From contig NZ_AVBI01000024.1 in NCBI RefSeq assembly GCF_000498475.1, positions 1 through 64,000 of the forward strand: a stretch of DNA of 64,000 nucleotides, read 5' to 3'. This DNA comes from Flavobacterium cauense R2A-7. GTDB taxonomy: Bacteria; Bacteroidota; Bacteroidia; Flavobacteriales; Flavobacteriaceae. The notes beneath the pieces were generated by a model. That model had not been told where the DNA came from, made no database searches, and worked only from the letters and a program-made list of their open reading frames with translations. The position numbers and the translations under genes are program-made. This document shows, one piece after another, positions 36,311 to 44,337 of the stretch (positions are counted from its first letter, which is position 1; the number at the start of each line of letters is the position of its first letter).

Positions 36311-36355
36311 AATTGCAAAAAAAAAAAAATCCGCAACTGAAATTGTTGCGGATTG
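36310..36355 (-). terminator. Intrinsic terminator of purB
   Basis: The stem AATCCGCAAC/GTTGCGGATT has a 13-base T run on the minus strand, 21 bases beyond the purB stop codon. Confidence 0.92.
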
Positions 36356-36375
36356 TACTTTATATGTTGATGGAA

Positions 36376-37719
36376 TTAAATCCCCAAATAATTACTTGGC
36401 GTAATCTTCAACAGCTCGGCTTTAATTTCATCGGAAACATTTAAAGTACCAATGAAATTATGAATCGCTTCTTTGTTGATTACCGTGTTGGTTCGCGTTA
36501 ATTCTTTTAGTGCTTCGTATGGATTCGGATAGGCTTCGCGACGTAAAATCGTTTGGATCGCTTCAGCAACTACTGCCCAATTTCTTTCCAGATCTTCTGC
36601 GAATTTGTCTTCGTTTAAAAGCAATTTGTTCAATCCTTTCAAAGTAGCTTCAAAAGCGATTAAGGTGTGTCCCATCGGAACACCGATATTTCTTAAAACG
36701 GTACTGTCGGTCAAATCACGTTGTAATCTGGATACCGGTAATTTTGCTGATAGATGTTCGAAAATCGCATTAGCAATACCTAAGTTACCTTCCGAGTTTT
36801 CAAAATCGATTGGGTTAACTTTGTGAGGCATTGCTGACGATCCGATTTCTCCTGCTTTGATTTTCTGTTTGAAATAATCCATGGAAACATACGTCCAAAT
36901 GTCTCGGTCTAAATCAATTAAGATGGTATTGATACGTTTCAAGGTATCAAAAAACGCTGCAAAATGATCGTAATGTTCGATTTGAGTCGTAGGGAAAGAG
37001 TGGTGTAAGCCTAAAATTTCCTCCACGAAATCGTTTCCGAATTTTCTCCAGTCGTTATTAGGATAAGCCACTACGTGTGCGTTGTAGTTTCCGGTTGCAC
37101 CCCCGAATTTCGCAGCAAACGGTACGTTGAACAACAAACGCATTTGCTCTTCCAAACGTTCTACGAAAACCTGAATTTCTTTTCCTAAACGGGTAGGAGA
37201 AGCCGGTTGTCCGTGTGTACGTGCTAACATTGGAATGTCCTTCCATTCGATGCTTAATTCTTTCAGTTTGGAAACCACACTGATTAAGCCCGGTAAATAT
37301 ACTTTTTCAAACGCTTCTTTGGTAGAAAGTGGAATCGCGGTATTGTTGATGTCTTGAGAAGTCAGTCCGAAGTGGATGAATTCTTTGTATTGTTGCAATC
37401 CTAACTTGTCGAAAGCCGCTTTGATGAAATATTCCACCGCTTTCACATCATGATTGGTCGTTTTTTCGGTTTCTTTTATCCAAAGGGCATCTTCTGTGGA
37501 GAAGTTCTCATACATTTTGCGCAATTCCGGATATACTTTTTTATCAACACCTGAAAGTTGCGGTAACGGCAATTCGCAAAGGGCGATAAAATATTCCACT
37601 TCCACCAAAACACGGTAACGGATTAAGGCTTCTTCGGAAAAATATTGGGATAAGGAAACAGTTTTATTTCTATAACGACCGTCGATAGGTGAAATAGCGT
37701 TCAATTCAGTTAGTTGCAT
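36376..37719 (-). CDS. purB: Adenylosuccinate lyase
   Basis: Catalyses two fumarate-releasing steps in purine synthesis (SAICAR to AICAR and adenylosuccinate to AMP). It has 447 residues. The fumarase/lyase signature GSSAMPHKVNP with the catalytic serine loop is present, as are the THGQPASPTRLGKE and NNTAIPLS regions. MQLTELNAISPIDGRYRNK is the standard N-terminus, so the start is set at 37719; an in-frame ATG 30 bases upstream would add a non-family MRFLKNNTTN. Confidence 0.97.
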   Translation of the reverse strand: MQLTELNAISPIDGRYRNKTVSLSQYFSEEALIRYRVLVEVEYFIALCELPLPQLSGVDKKVYPELRKMYENFSTEDALWIKETEKTTNHDVKAVEYFIKAAFDKLGLQQYKEFIHFGLTSQDINNTAIPLSTKEAFEKVYLPGLISVVSKLKELSIEWKDIPMLARTHGQPASPTRLGKEIQVFVERLEEQMRLLFNVPFAAKFGGATGNYNAHVVAYPNNDWRKFGNDFVEEILGLHHSFPTTQIEHYDHFAAFFDTLKRINTILIDLDRDIWTYVSMDYFKQKIKAGEIGSSAMPHKVNPIDFENSEGNLGIANAIFEHLSAKLPVSRLQRDLTDSTVLRNIGVPMGHTLIAFEATLKGLNKLLLNEDKFAEDLERNWAVVAEAIQTILRREAYPNPYEALKELTRTNTVINKEAIHNFIGTLNVSDEIKAELLKITPSNYLGI

Positions 37720-37746
37720 GTTTGTTGTGTTGTTTTTAAGAAAGCG

Positions 37747-37754
37747 CAAAGATA
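37747..37754 (-). promoter_or_regulatory. -7 promoter box for purB
   Basis: The minus strand reads TATCTTTG (TAnnTTTG), 27 bases upstream of the chosen ATG. It lies at the very end of the longer reading frame, which also argues for the 37719 start. Confidence 0.6.
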
Positions 37755-37801
37755 GGATAATTAGTTAATTTGGAAATTAGATAATTTGAAAATTATTGTT
37801 T

Positions 37802-38482
37802 TTACAACCGTCCTTTCACGAATTCCATTCCTTCGCTCGCGCTCATTGGGATAACTTCTAATGGATTGGGTAAATCGTAAATCGTGGCGGGTTTTAAATC
37901 GATGTAATACACCGGAACCTGTTGTTTGGCGTAATTCATAAGTCCGGCGGCGGGATAAACCTGTAGTGATGTTCCGATGACGATGAGGTAATCAGCGGTT
38001 TCTACGATTTCTATGGCTTCGTCAATAGCGGGAACGGCTTCGCCAAACCAAACAATGTGGGGGCGGAGTTGGTGGCCGTGTTTGTCGGTATCACCCAGAT
38101 TTAAATCGGTTTTCCAGTCGAGAATGTGGTTTTCGTTGGCAATACTTCGTACTTTTAACAACTCGCCATGTAAGTGTAGAACTTTTGTACTTCCGGCGCG
38201 TTCGTGTAAATCATCTACGTTTTGGGTGATTACGTGAATGTCGAATTGGTCTTCCATTTCGGCGATGATTTCGTGTCCGCGGTTGGGTTGTACCTCGAAA
38301 AGTTGCGCGCGGCGTTTGTTGTAGAAATCCAGAACCAATTCCGGATTTTTGTTCCAACCGATGGGAGAGGCGACTTCCATAATGTCATGCCCTTCCCAAA
38401 GTCCGTCAGCATCGCGGAAGGTTTTAATGCCACTTTCGGCACTCATGCCGGCACCGGAAAGGATAACGAGTTTCTTTTTCAT
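37802..38482 (-). CDS. cobB: SIR2-family NAD-dependent protein deacylase without zinc-binding cysteines
   Basis: Removes acyl groups from lysines using NAD. It has 226 residues. Motifs: NAD-binding GAGMSAESGIKTFRD (10-24), QNVDDLHERAG (87-97), catalytic His105 in HLHGEL, and GTSLQVYPAAG. FYNKRR carries Tyr54 and Arg57, the YxxR pair that in class III sirtuins recognises succinyl or malonyl groups. The protein contains no cysteine at all, so the usual four-Cys zinc site is missing. The start at 38482 (MKKKLVILSGAG) is chosen because the longer frame reads backwards through structured element copy D. Confidence 0.88.
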   Translation of the reverse strand: MKKKLVILSGAGMSAESGIKTFRDADGLWEGHDIMEVASPIGWNKNPELVLDFYNKRRAQLFEVQPNRGHEIIAEMEDQFDIHVITQNVDDLHERAGSTKVLHLHGELLKVRSIANENHILDWKTDLNLGDTDKHGHQLRPHIVWFGEAVPAIDEAIEIVETADYLIVIGTSLQVYPAAGLMNYAKQQVPVYYIDLKPATIYDLPNPLEVIPMSASEGMEFVKGRL

Positions 38483-38542
38483 TTTTTTAAAACCAAATAA
38501 AGTAGTCAGAATATGATAACAGATACAAAAAGGACGTCTCAA

Positions 38543-38656
38543 TAGCCCCGATGGGAGTGGCATCCTTTTTTGGTGACTGAGGCTCTCGAAGTCACCAAAA
38601 AAGATAAAACGGACAGCGGGAAAATGGATTCCAAATAGGCCCAAGCCATTCGCTCC
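38543..38656 (+). repeat. Interspersed structured element, copy D
   Basis: The best preserved copy. TAGCCCCGATGGGAG at the start and CGGACAGCGGG at 38610-38620 flank a perfect 14-bp hairpin (38565-38578 with 38590-38603). The tail ends GCCATTCGCTCC at 38656. It is oriented against both flanking genes (sirtuin and anti-sigma factor, minus strand) and fills most of the gap between them. Confidence 0.8.
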
Positions 38657-38667
38657 TCAAAAAAAAA

Positions 38668-39468
38668 CTACACTTTTCCTAACGTATACAATTGTTCCAT
38701 GGTTGGCGTGGCGCTTCCACCTTCCGGTTCTAAGGTGATTCCGAAAGCTTCGGCTTCTGCGGTATTGTCGACTTTATACATTTTGGTGGTTGAAGCAGTA
38801 GCTTTTTCCAACAAACCGATACTGGTTGGGGTTAACGGATTCATTTTTAGTGCCCAAACCTGATAAACCATTCCCTGAGGGGCTTCCGGTAAGTCTTGGG
38901 CATCAATATACACTTCCTGAGTGGCTTTGTTCCAGTATACTTTTGCAGTGGCGCCCGGCATAGCGGCTTGTCCTTCGAGCATTACAATTGTATTGTTTTT
39001 GTCCCTAAGAATCTCCATCATGCTTTCGGTTGCTTTGTTTTTGTTTTCCAGCGTTACAATGGTTTTCTGCATTTTGTCGAAATCGGATTTGTTTTTTTCG
39101 ATTTCCTTATTGATAATGCCATTCATCTGATTGTTCATTTGCAGATACATAAAGGCGGCACCCAAAAGAATAACCACCGAAGCTGCCCAACCTATGTACT
39201 GTGACCAGTTGGTTTTGGTTTTCATTTGGATAATTTTAGGATCGTTGCCAAGTAATTCAGCGCGGATTTTATCATAGGTTTCGGCTGAAATGTTTGGGGA
39301 AACACTGTGCGACAGGTTAATCACGGCTTGTTCAATTGCGGCAATTTCTGTTCGGATGGCAGGATTGTCTGCGGCCATTTGTTGTACTTCAAGTCTTTCT
39401 TCTTCGGAGAGTTTTCCGAAAACATAAAGTTCTAAAATACCACTTTCTATATATTCTCTGCTGTTCAT
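38668..39468 (-). CDS. RskA-type anti-sigma factor
   Basis: A 266-residue single-pass membrane protein. The N-terminal cytoplasmic part (1-85, YIESGILELYVFGKLSEEE...) has the anti-sigma 'asp-rich, leaves early' pattern without zinc-finger cysteines. A membrane helix (about 93-110) follows, then a coiled-coil stretch (115-160) and a C-terminal extracytoplasmic RskA domain (about 170-266, VYWNKATQEVYIDAQDLPEA). It should hold the adjacent ECF sigma factor inactive until released by proteolysis. Its ATG overlaps the sigma stop codon as TAATG. Confidence 0.9.
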   Translation of the reverse strand: MNSREYIESGILELYVFGKLSEEERLEVQQMAADNPAIRTEIAAIEQAVINLSHSVSPNISAETYDKIRAELLGNDPKIIQMKTKTNWSQYIGWAASVVILLGAAFMYLQMNNQMNGIINKEIEKNKSDFDKMQKTIVTLENKNKATESMMEILRDKNNTIVMLEGQAAMPGATAKVYWNKATQEVYIDAQDLPEAPQGMVYQVWALKMNPLTPTSIGLLEKATASTTKMYKVDNTAEAEAFGITLEPEGGSATPTMEQLYTLGKV

Positions 39469-39998
39469 TATACTTTCAATAGGTTTCTTAATTCGTTGAT
39501 GCAGTTTCTGTTTTGTGTTTTTACGGTGCCCAGCGGAATTTCGAGTTCATCCGAAACTTCCTGTTGTGTGTAGCCTTTAAAAAACAGTAAATCGATTAAC
39601 TGAATGCACTTGGGTTTTAATTTTTTGACAAACTCCTGAATACCAATGGTGTCAATCTTGTTGTTGGTTTTCGAAGGATCGTCAAGGATATGTACGAAAT
39701 TATCAGCCGATAAGTTTTTCTGATTGTTGTTAAAGTTTTTCGAACGCAATTTATCGATAGCGGTATTGCGTGCGATGTTGAGAATCCAAGTGAAAAACCG
39801 TCCTTTACTTTCGTTGTAGGAATCGATGTTTTTCCAGATTTTTACGAATGTGTCCTGAAGTACGTCTTCGGCTTCTTCTTTGTCTTTGATAAGGTTGAAA
39901 ATTACACCAAAAAGGCTCTTGGCATACATATCATACAAAAGTGTGAAAGCTTTGTCGTCTTTTTTATAAATTTGCGGCAATAGTTCTTCTTGTGTCAT
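39468..39998 (-). CDS. ECF-type RNA polymerase sigma factor
   Basis: A 176-residue extracytoplasmic-function sigma factor. Region 2 (about 15-85: LYDMYAKSLFGVIFN, EAEDVLQDTFVKIW, ARNTAIDKLRS) binds core polymerase and the -10 region. Region 4 (about 115-176: YTQQEVSDELEIPLGTVKTQ) is the helix-turn-helix for the -35 region. It is coupled by a one-base overlap to the anti-sigma factor gene. The regulon is not visible in the window. Confidence 0.95.
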   Translation of the reverse strand: MTQEELLPQIYKKDDKAFTLLYDMYAKSLFGVIFNLIKDKEEAEDVLQDTFVKIWKNIDSYNESKGRFFTWILNIARNTAIDKLRSKNFNNNQKNLSADNFVHILDDPSKTNNKIDTIGIQEFVKKLKPKCIQLIDLLFFKGYTQQEVSDELEIPLGTVKTQNRNCINELRNLLKV

Positions 39999-40056
39999 GC
40001 GTAGGAATTAACTCCGACTAAAATACTAAACAATATCCAAAAATCCCATATTTTTA

Positions 40057-40737
40057 ATGGAAAACCTGTTATCTGACCCCGATTATCTGAATTATTTGGA
40101 AGATTTTATCACGCCAAGCCGTAAAGAGCGTTTTTTTGAAGTTCTTAAAAACCGAACCAAGCATTTCACGGTGGCTATTGAAGATGTGTATCAGTTGCAT
40201 AATACGAGTGCGGTGATGCGCAGTTGTGAAGTGTTCGGCATACAGGAATTGCATGTGGTGGAACAGCGATACGGTAAAAAAATTGACAAGGAAATTGCGT
40301 TGGGTGCCGAAAAATGGGTGGATATTCATCGATTCAATTCCAATCAGGATTGTATTGACGACTTGAAAGCGAGAGGATATCAAATAATTGCAACCACGCC
40401 GCACGAAAATGATTGTATGCTGGAGGATTTTGACATTAGTAAACCCTCGGCCATCTTTTTTGGTACCGAAAGATATGGTTTGTCAGATGAAGTGTTGCAA
40501 CAGGCAGACGGGTTTTTGAAAATCCCGATGTTTGGTTTTACGGAGAGTTTGAACATTTCGGTTTCGGCAGCGATTATACTTCAACACATTTCTTCCCGTT
40601 TGCGACATTCGGATATCGATTGGCAGCTTACCGAAGCAGAATTGTTTGAAAAACGTATCGATTGGACCCGTAAATCAATCAAGGATATCGAGTATATTAC
40701 TAAGAAGTATTTGGAGAAGGTTGCAGGTAGCAGGTAA
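40057..40737 (+). CDS. trmH: SpoU/TrmH-family RNA 2'-O-methyltransferase
   Basis: Methylates a ribose 2'-OH in tRNA or rRNA with SAM. It is a 226-residue SPOUT-fold protein. Motif 1 includes HNTSAVMRSCEVFGIQE (about 48-64, with N and R), motif 2 FFGTERYGLSDEVL (about 134-147), and motif 3 MFGFTESLNISVSAAI (about 158-173). The TrmH-like N-terminal TPSRKERFFEVLKNRTKHF suggests tRNA Gm18 specificity, but other SpoU targets are possible. It is divergent from the sigma factor gene. Confidence 0.85.
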   Translation: MENLLSDPDYLNYLEDFITPSRKERFFEVLKNRTKHFTVAIEDVYQLHNTSAVMRSCEVFGIQELHVVEQRYGKKIDKEIALGAEKWVDIHRFNSNQDCIDDLKARGYQIIATTPHENDCMLEDFDISKPSAIFFGTERYGLSDEVLQQADGFLKIPMFGFTESLNISVSAAIILQHISSRLRHSDIDWQLTEAELFEKRIDWTRKSIKDIEYITKKYLEKVAGSR

Positions 40738-40838
40738 CAGTGTTTAGAAGACAGTAGTCAGTATTTAAAAGGCAAGTTGTCAGAAGACATCCTGTTTTTT
40801 CTGGTTTTTTCTGCAATTTGCGACCTGTAATCTGCAAT

Positions 40839-41609
40839 CTACTTATTCTTCTTTAGTAATTTATAGTCCTCGTAACACCCTTTAATGGCGTCCATGATCT
40901 GAAGGTCATTGGCGGTTTCGATAAAGGTATCGGAGTAATTGCAGCCTTTAAGGATTTCTTTGATTTCTTTTTTGTCAATTCCTAAAAGAGCCGCTACGGT
41001 TTCCCGGTCGTATTTTGAAGCCAGTACGTTACGTACGGTTTCATCTTTTTTGAATTCGCGCAGCTTTTTCATTTCTTTTGGTTTTTTTCCAAAGAGATTG
41101 TATAAAGCATCAGCAGGATTGGATAGGGAGCCCAATACTTTTCCTATCTGGGAAGAAGAGCTTCCTCCGGATTCATAGCCATAAGGTAGTCCTGAAATAC
41201 TGTAGCGTTGTGCTTCATTAAGGGCAATTAGCTTAGTGTCTACTTCAATGTATCCCGTAAGCAGATATCGTGGAATGAAAATTTCTTCAAGGGCATAGGC
41301 TTTCTCGGTCAGTTTTACTTTGAAGCCGGTTTTGTTTTTAATCCAGTCGGCAGAAACACGAATTTTTATCGATTGAAAACCAATGTAGGAAAAGTGAAGT
41401 GTGTCGTTGACTTTGGCATCAATTTCAAATTCACCTCTACCATTAGTAGTGGTTCCTTTTACGGTGGAAAGATTGATAACGTTTACGTCGCTTTTTGGAA
41501 GCAGATTCGCTTCATTTACAACAACTCCTGAAATTTTAGTATACTCCCCATCTTGTGCAAAAGCCGAAAAGGAAAATATAGCCAATAAAAAAACTACGAA
41601 ATATTTCAT
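40839..41609 (-). CDS. CarboxypepD_reg-like domain envelope protein
   Basis: A 256-residue exported protein (signal peptide 1-18, ending SAFAQ). A CarboxypepD_reg-like beta-sandwich (about 20-105, for example KISGVVVNEANLLPKSDVNV and GTTTNGRGEFEIDAKVNDTLHFSYIGFQ) is followed by about 150 residues of Lys/Glu-rich helices with no named domain. The beta-sandwich is the same module that precedes SusC/TonB-dependent receptors, but no receptor barrel is present here. Function is unknown. Single-gene unit. Confidence 0.8.
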   Translation of the reverse strand: MKYFVVFLLAIFSFSAFAQDGEYTKISGVVVNEANLLPKSDVNVINLSTVKGTTTNGRGEFEIDAKVNDTLHFSYIGFQSIKIRVSADWIKNKTGFKVKLTEKAYALEEIFIPRYLLTGYIEVDTKLIALNEAQRYSISGLPYGYESGGSSSSQIGKVLGSLSNPADALYNLFGKKPKEMKKLREFKKDETVRNVLASKYDRETVAALLGIDKKEIKEILKGCNYSDTFIETANDLQIMDAIKGCYEDYKLLKKNK

Positions 41610-41686
41610 ACTGAATTTAGAAAGGTCTAAATGTAAGAGATATTTCGTAGTTATTGTTTCTATTAGAAGAAAATTAACAAAAAGAA

Positions 41687-43582
41687 TTAGCTTCTTCTTG
41701 GTCTTCTAGGTGCTGAACTGTCAGAACGTCTTGGAGTTGTACCTCCGGAACGACGCTCGTTACGCGGTGCTCTTTCTGAAGAATCGCTTCTTCTTTCAGA
41801 ACGGTCAGAACGTCTTTCGCCTCCGAAACCGCCGCGGTCACTTCTTTCACCTCTTGGTGCTCTTTCGCGATCGCCTCCGAAACTCTTGCGTTCTCCGCCA
41901 AAGCTTCTTCCGCCGCCAAAGCCGCCTCTTCTTTCTCCACCTGAATGTCTTCCGTTGTGATCACGTCTTCCACCACCGTCGTTTTTAGAAATCTCAACGT
42001 TAATACGTCTTCCTTCCAATTGAACGTTGTTTAAGATTTCCATTACTTTGTCAGAATGCTCTGCATCGGTATTAAAGAAAGAGAAACCTTCTTTAACGTC
42101 TACTTTAAATACGTCATCACGACCTAAGTCTAATGTTTCTTTTAAGTAGTCTTTCAAAGACATCCAATCGAAGTTGTCTCTTGAACCGATGTTGATGAAA
42201 TAACGAACCGCGTCACCTGCTTGAGGAGCTCTGCCTTCAGAACTTCTTTCTCCGGCTGATTGGCTTGATAAATCTCTTTTCTTTTTGTAGTAGCTGATGA
42301 ATCGGTTGAATTCCACAGATACCATTTTCTTGATTAATTCCTCTTTCGATAAACCGTCCAACACTTCGTTGATTGCCGGTAAGTAGTTGTCAATTTCGTG
42401 ATCAACTTCCGTATCTTTAATCTTGTTCGCTAAGTGTAATAACTGGATTTCGCAGATTTCAATTCCGTTTGGAATCGTTTTCTCTTCGAATTTCTGTTTG
42501 ATGATTCTTTCGATAGCAGAAATTTTACGCAATTCACTTTTCGTGATAATAACGATGGAAGTACCTAATTTACCTGCACGACCTGTACGGCCAGAACGGT
42601 GGTTGTAGGTTTCGATTTCATCCGGTAACTGGTAATTTACTACGTGAGTAACATTATCAACGTCAATTCCACGGGCAGCTACATCAGTTGCTACCAACAT
42701 CTGGATCTGACGGCCACGGAACGATTTCATTACCCCATCACGTTGTGCCTGAGATAAATCTCCGTGTAAAGCCGCAGCGTTGTATCCGTCTTCGATTAAT
42801 TTTTCGGCAATCGCCTGAGTGTCTCTTTTCGTACGACAGAAAACAACCGAGAAAATATCCGGGTTAGCATCTGCCAAACGTTTTAGAGCCTCATAACGGT
42901 CACGTGCATTTACTAAGTAAAATTCGTGTGAAACCGTTGCAGAACCTGAGTTTTTATGTCCTACGGTAATTTCTACCGGGTTAGACATGAATTGTTTTCC
43001 GATGCGTGCTACTTCAGCAGGCATGGTTGCAGAGAATAACCAAGTGTTTTTTTCCTCCGGTGTGTCCGATAATATGGAACAAATGTCGTCATAGAATCCC
43101 ATGTTCAACATCTCATCTGCCTCATCTAAGATACAAAAGTCGATGTTTTTGATGTTCACAAGACCTCTGTTGATCATGTCTTGCATTCTACCTGGTGTAG
43201 CCACAATAATCTGTGCACCACGTTTTACCTCTCTAGCTTGTTCTGTAATGCTTGCACCACCATAAACAGCCACGGTATGTAACCCCTTTATGTACTTTGA
43301 GTATAATTTAATCTCGTTGGTGATTTGTAAGCATAACTCACGTGTTGGCGACAAAATCAGTGCCTGAGTGTTTCTGTTCTCGGCATCAATTTTCTGAATT
43401 AGCGGAAAACCAAAAGCGGCGGTTTTCCCTGTTCCTGTTTGCGCTAGGGCAACTAAATCTGTGTTTTGTTCCAATAGTACTGGAATCGCTTTTTCTTGCA
43501 CTTCTGACGGATTCTCAAATCCTAGATCTTTAATCGCCAGCAGTAGCGACTCATTCAATCCTAATTGTTCAAATTTATTCAT
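41687..43582 (-). CDS. DEAD-box RNA helicase with DbpA-like domain and Arg/Gly-rich tail
   Basis: A 631-residue helicase of the DeaD/CsdA group involved in ribosome assembly and RNA turnover, often cold-linked. Motifs: AQTGTGKTAAF near residues 44-54, PTRELC, TPGRMQD, DEADEMLNMGF, SATMPAEV, TDVAARGIDVD and HRSGRTGRAG. A DbpA-like RNA-binding domain (about 455-535) follows, then a tail of about 95 residues made of RGG/RSD-type repeats (for example GGFGGGRSFGGERKSFGG), typical of cold-shock helicases that bind RNA non-specifically. Single-gene unit. Confidence 0.94.
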   Translation of the reverse strand: MNKFEQLGLNESLLLAIKDLGFENPSEVQEKAIPVLLEQNTDLVALAQTGTGKTAAFGFPLIQKIDAENRNTQALILSPTRELCLQITNEIKLYSKYIKGLHTVAVYGGASITEQAREVKRGAQIIVATPGRMQDMINRGLVNIKNIDFCILDEADEMLNMGFYDDICSILSDTPEEKNTWLFSATMPAEVARIGKQFMSNPVEITVGHKNSGSATVSHEFYLVNARDRYEALKRLADANPDIFSVVFCRTKRDTQAIAEKLIEDGYNAAALHGDLSQAQRDGVMKSFRGRQIQMLVATDVAARGIDVDNVTHVVNYQLPDEIETYNHRSGRTGRAGKLGTSIVIITKSELRKISAIERIIKQKFEEKTIPNGIEICEIQLLHLANKIKDTEVDHEIDNYLPAINEVLDGLSKEELIKKMVSVEFNRFISYYKKKRDLSSQSAGERSSEGRAPQAGDAVRYFINIGSRDNFDWMSLKDYLKETLDLGRDDVFKVDVKEGFSFFNTDAEHSDKVMEILNNVQLEGRRINVEISKNDGGGRRDHNGRHSGGERRGGFGGGRSFGGERKSFGGDRERAPRGERSDRGGFGGERRSDRSERRSDSSERAPRNERRSGGTTPRRSDSSAPRRPRRS

Positions 43583-43602
43583 AAAATATTTTAAATTGGG
43601 TG

Positions 43603-43610
43603 CAAAGGTA
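43603..43610 (-). promoter_or_regulatory. -7 promoter box for the DeaD-like helicase gene
   Basis: The minus strand reads TACCTTTG (TAnnTTTG), 20 bases before the ATG. Confidence 0.6.
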
Positions 43611-43681
43611 TTGATTATTAATGGAATAAACTAATGCAAAAACCAATATTAAAATTTTATTATCATTTGAAAATCAATAAG

Positions 43682-44254
43682 TTACTTTTTTAAAAAGGAC
43701 GTCAGAAGGGCTACAGCCTTACCACGATGGCTTACTCGAGCCTTTTCTTCGAGTGAAATTTGCGCAAATGTATCGGAAAAACCATCTGCAATAAAGATTG
43801 GATCGTAGCCGAAACCGTTCGTTCCGCGGGGCTCTTTTATGATTTTACCATTTACTATTCCGGTAAAAAGATGTTGTGTTTCGTCTAAATTAAGCGCAAT
43901 AACCGTTTTGAAATTAGCATTGCGGTTGGTTTCGTTTTCAAGGAGTTCGAGTACTTTGTTAATGTTGTCGTTATCATTGCGTTGCGGTCCTGCGAATCGG
44001 GCGGAATACACACCCGGAGCGCCGTTTAAGGCATCAATTTCCAAGCCGCTGTCATCAGCAAAACAGTTGTAGCCGTAATGTTCGGTAACGTAATTGGCTT
44101 TTAAAATGGCGTTGCCTTCAATGGTATCAGCCGTTTCGGGGATATCTACATCACAACCGATATCTTCTAAAGATAGAATTTGAATATCGGCAGGAACGAG
44201 TTGTTGGATTTCCTTTATTTTGTTTTTATTGTTGGAGGCGAAAACGAGTTGCAT
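43682..44254 (-). CDS. rdgB: Non-canonical purine NTP pyrophosphatase (RdgB/HAM1)
   Basis: Hydrolyses dITP, dXTP and ITP to keep deaminated purines out of nucleic acids. It has 190 residues. Family motifs: FASNNKNKIKEI at the N-terminus (5-16), FADDSGLEIDALNG, PGVYSARFAG, and NGFGYDPIF near 145. The start MQLVFASNN at 44254 is the family position; an upstream in-frame ATG adds seven unsupported residues and overlaps the -7 box. Confidence 0.96.
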   Translation of the reverse strand: MQLVFASNNKNKIKEIQQLVPADIQILSLEDIGCDVDIPETADTIEGNAILKANYVTEHYGYNCFADDSGLEIDALNGAPGVYSARFAGPQRNDNDNINKVLELLENETNRNANFKTVIALNLDETQHLFTGIVNGKIIKEPRGTNGFGYDPIFIADGFSDTFAQISLEEKARVSHRGKAVALLTSFLKK

Positions 44255-44272
44255 TTGAAATAAATTAAGGAA

Positions 44273-44280
44273 CAAATATA
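44273..44280 (-). promoter_or_regulatory. -7 promoter box for rdgB
   Basis: The minus strand reads TATATTTG (TAnnTTTG), 18 bases before the ATG. Confidence 0.5.
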
Positions 44281-44337
44281 TTATTTTGAATTTTGTAGTT
44301 TCAGAGATTTTGTAAAAAAAAACTATAGGAAATTATA

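Noticed and set aside
36145-36336. 63-residue minus-strand frame in the antiporter-purB gap
   Set aside because: It starts inside the purB terminator hairpin and runs through the 21-bp repeats; the seven-residue periodicity is explained by the repeat.
40738-40838. Possible element between the methyltransferase and CarboxypepD_reg-like genes
   Set aside because: Only short local duplications (GCAGGTAGCAGGTAACAG, CTGTAATCTGCAATCT) are visible; no stable structure, frame or match to the other repeats.
41674-41997. 107-residue Ala/Glu-rich frame overlapping the helicase tail
   Set aside because: An alternate frame of the low-complexity Arg/Gly-rich tail, which produces spurious repetitive peptides.
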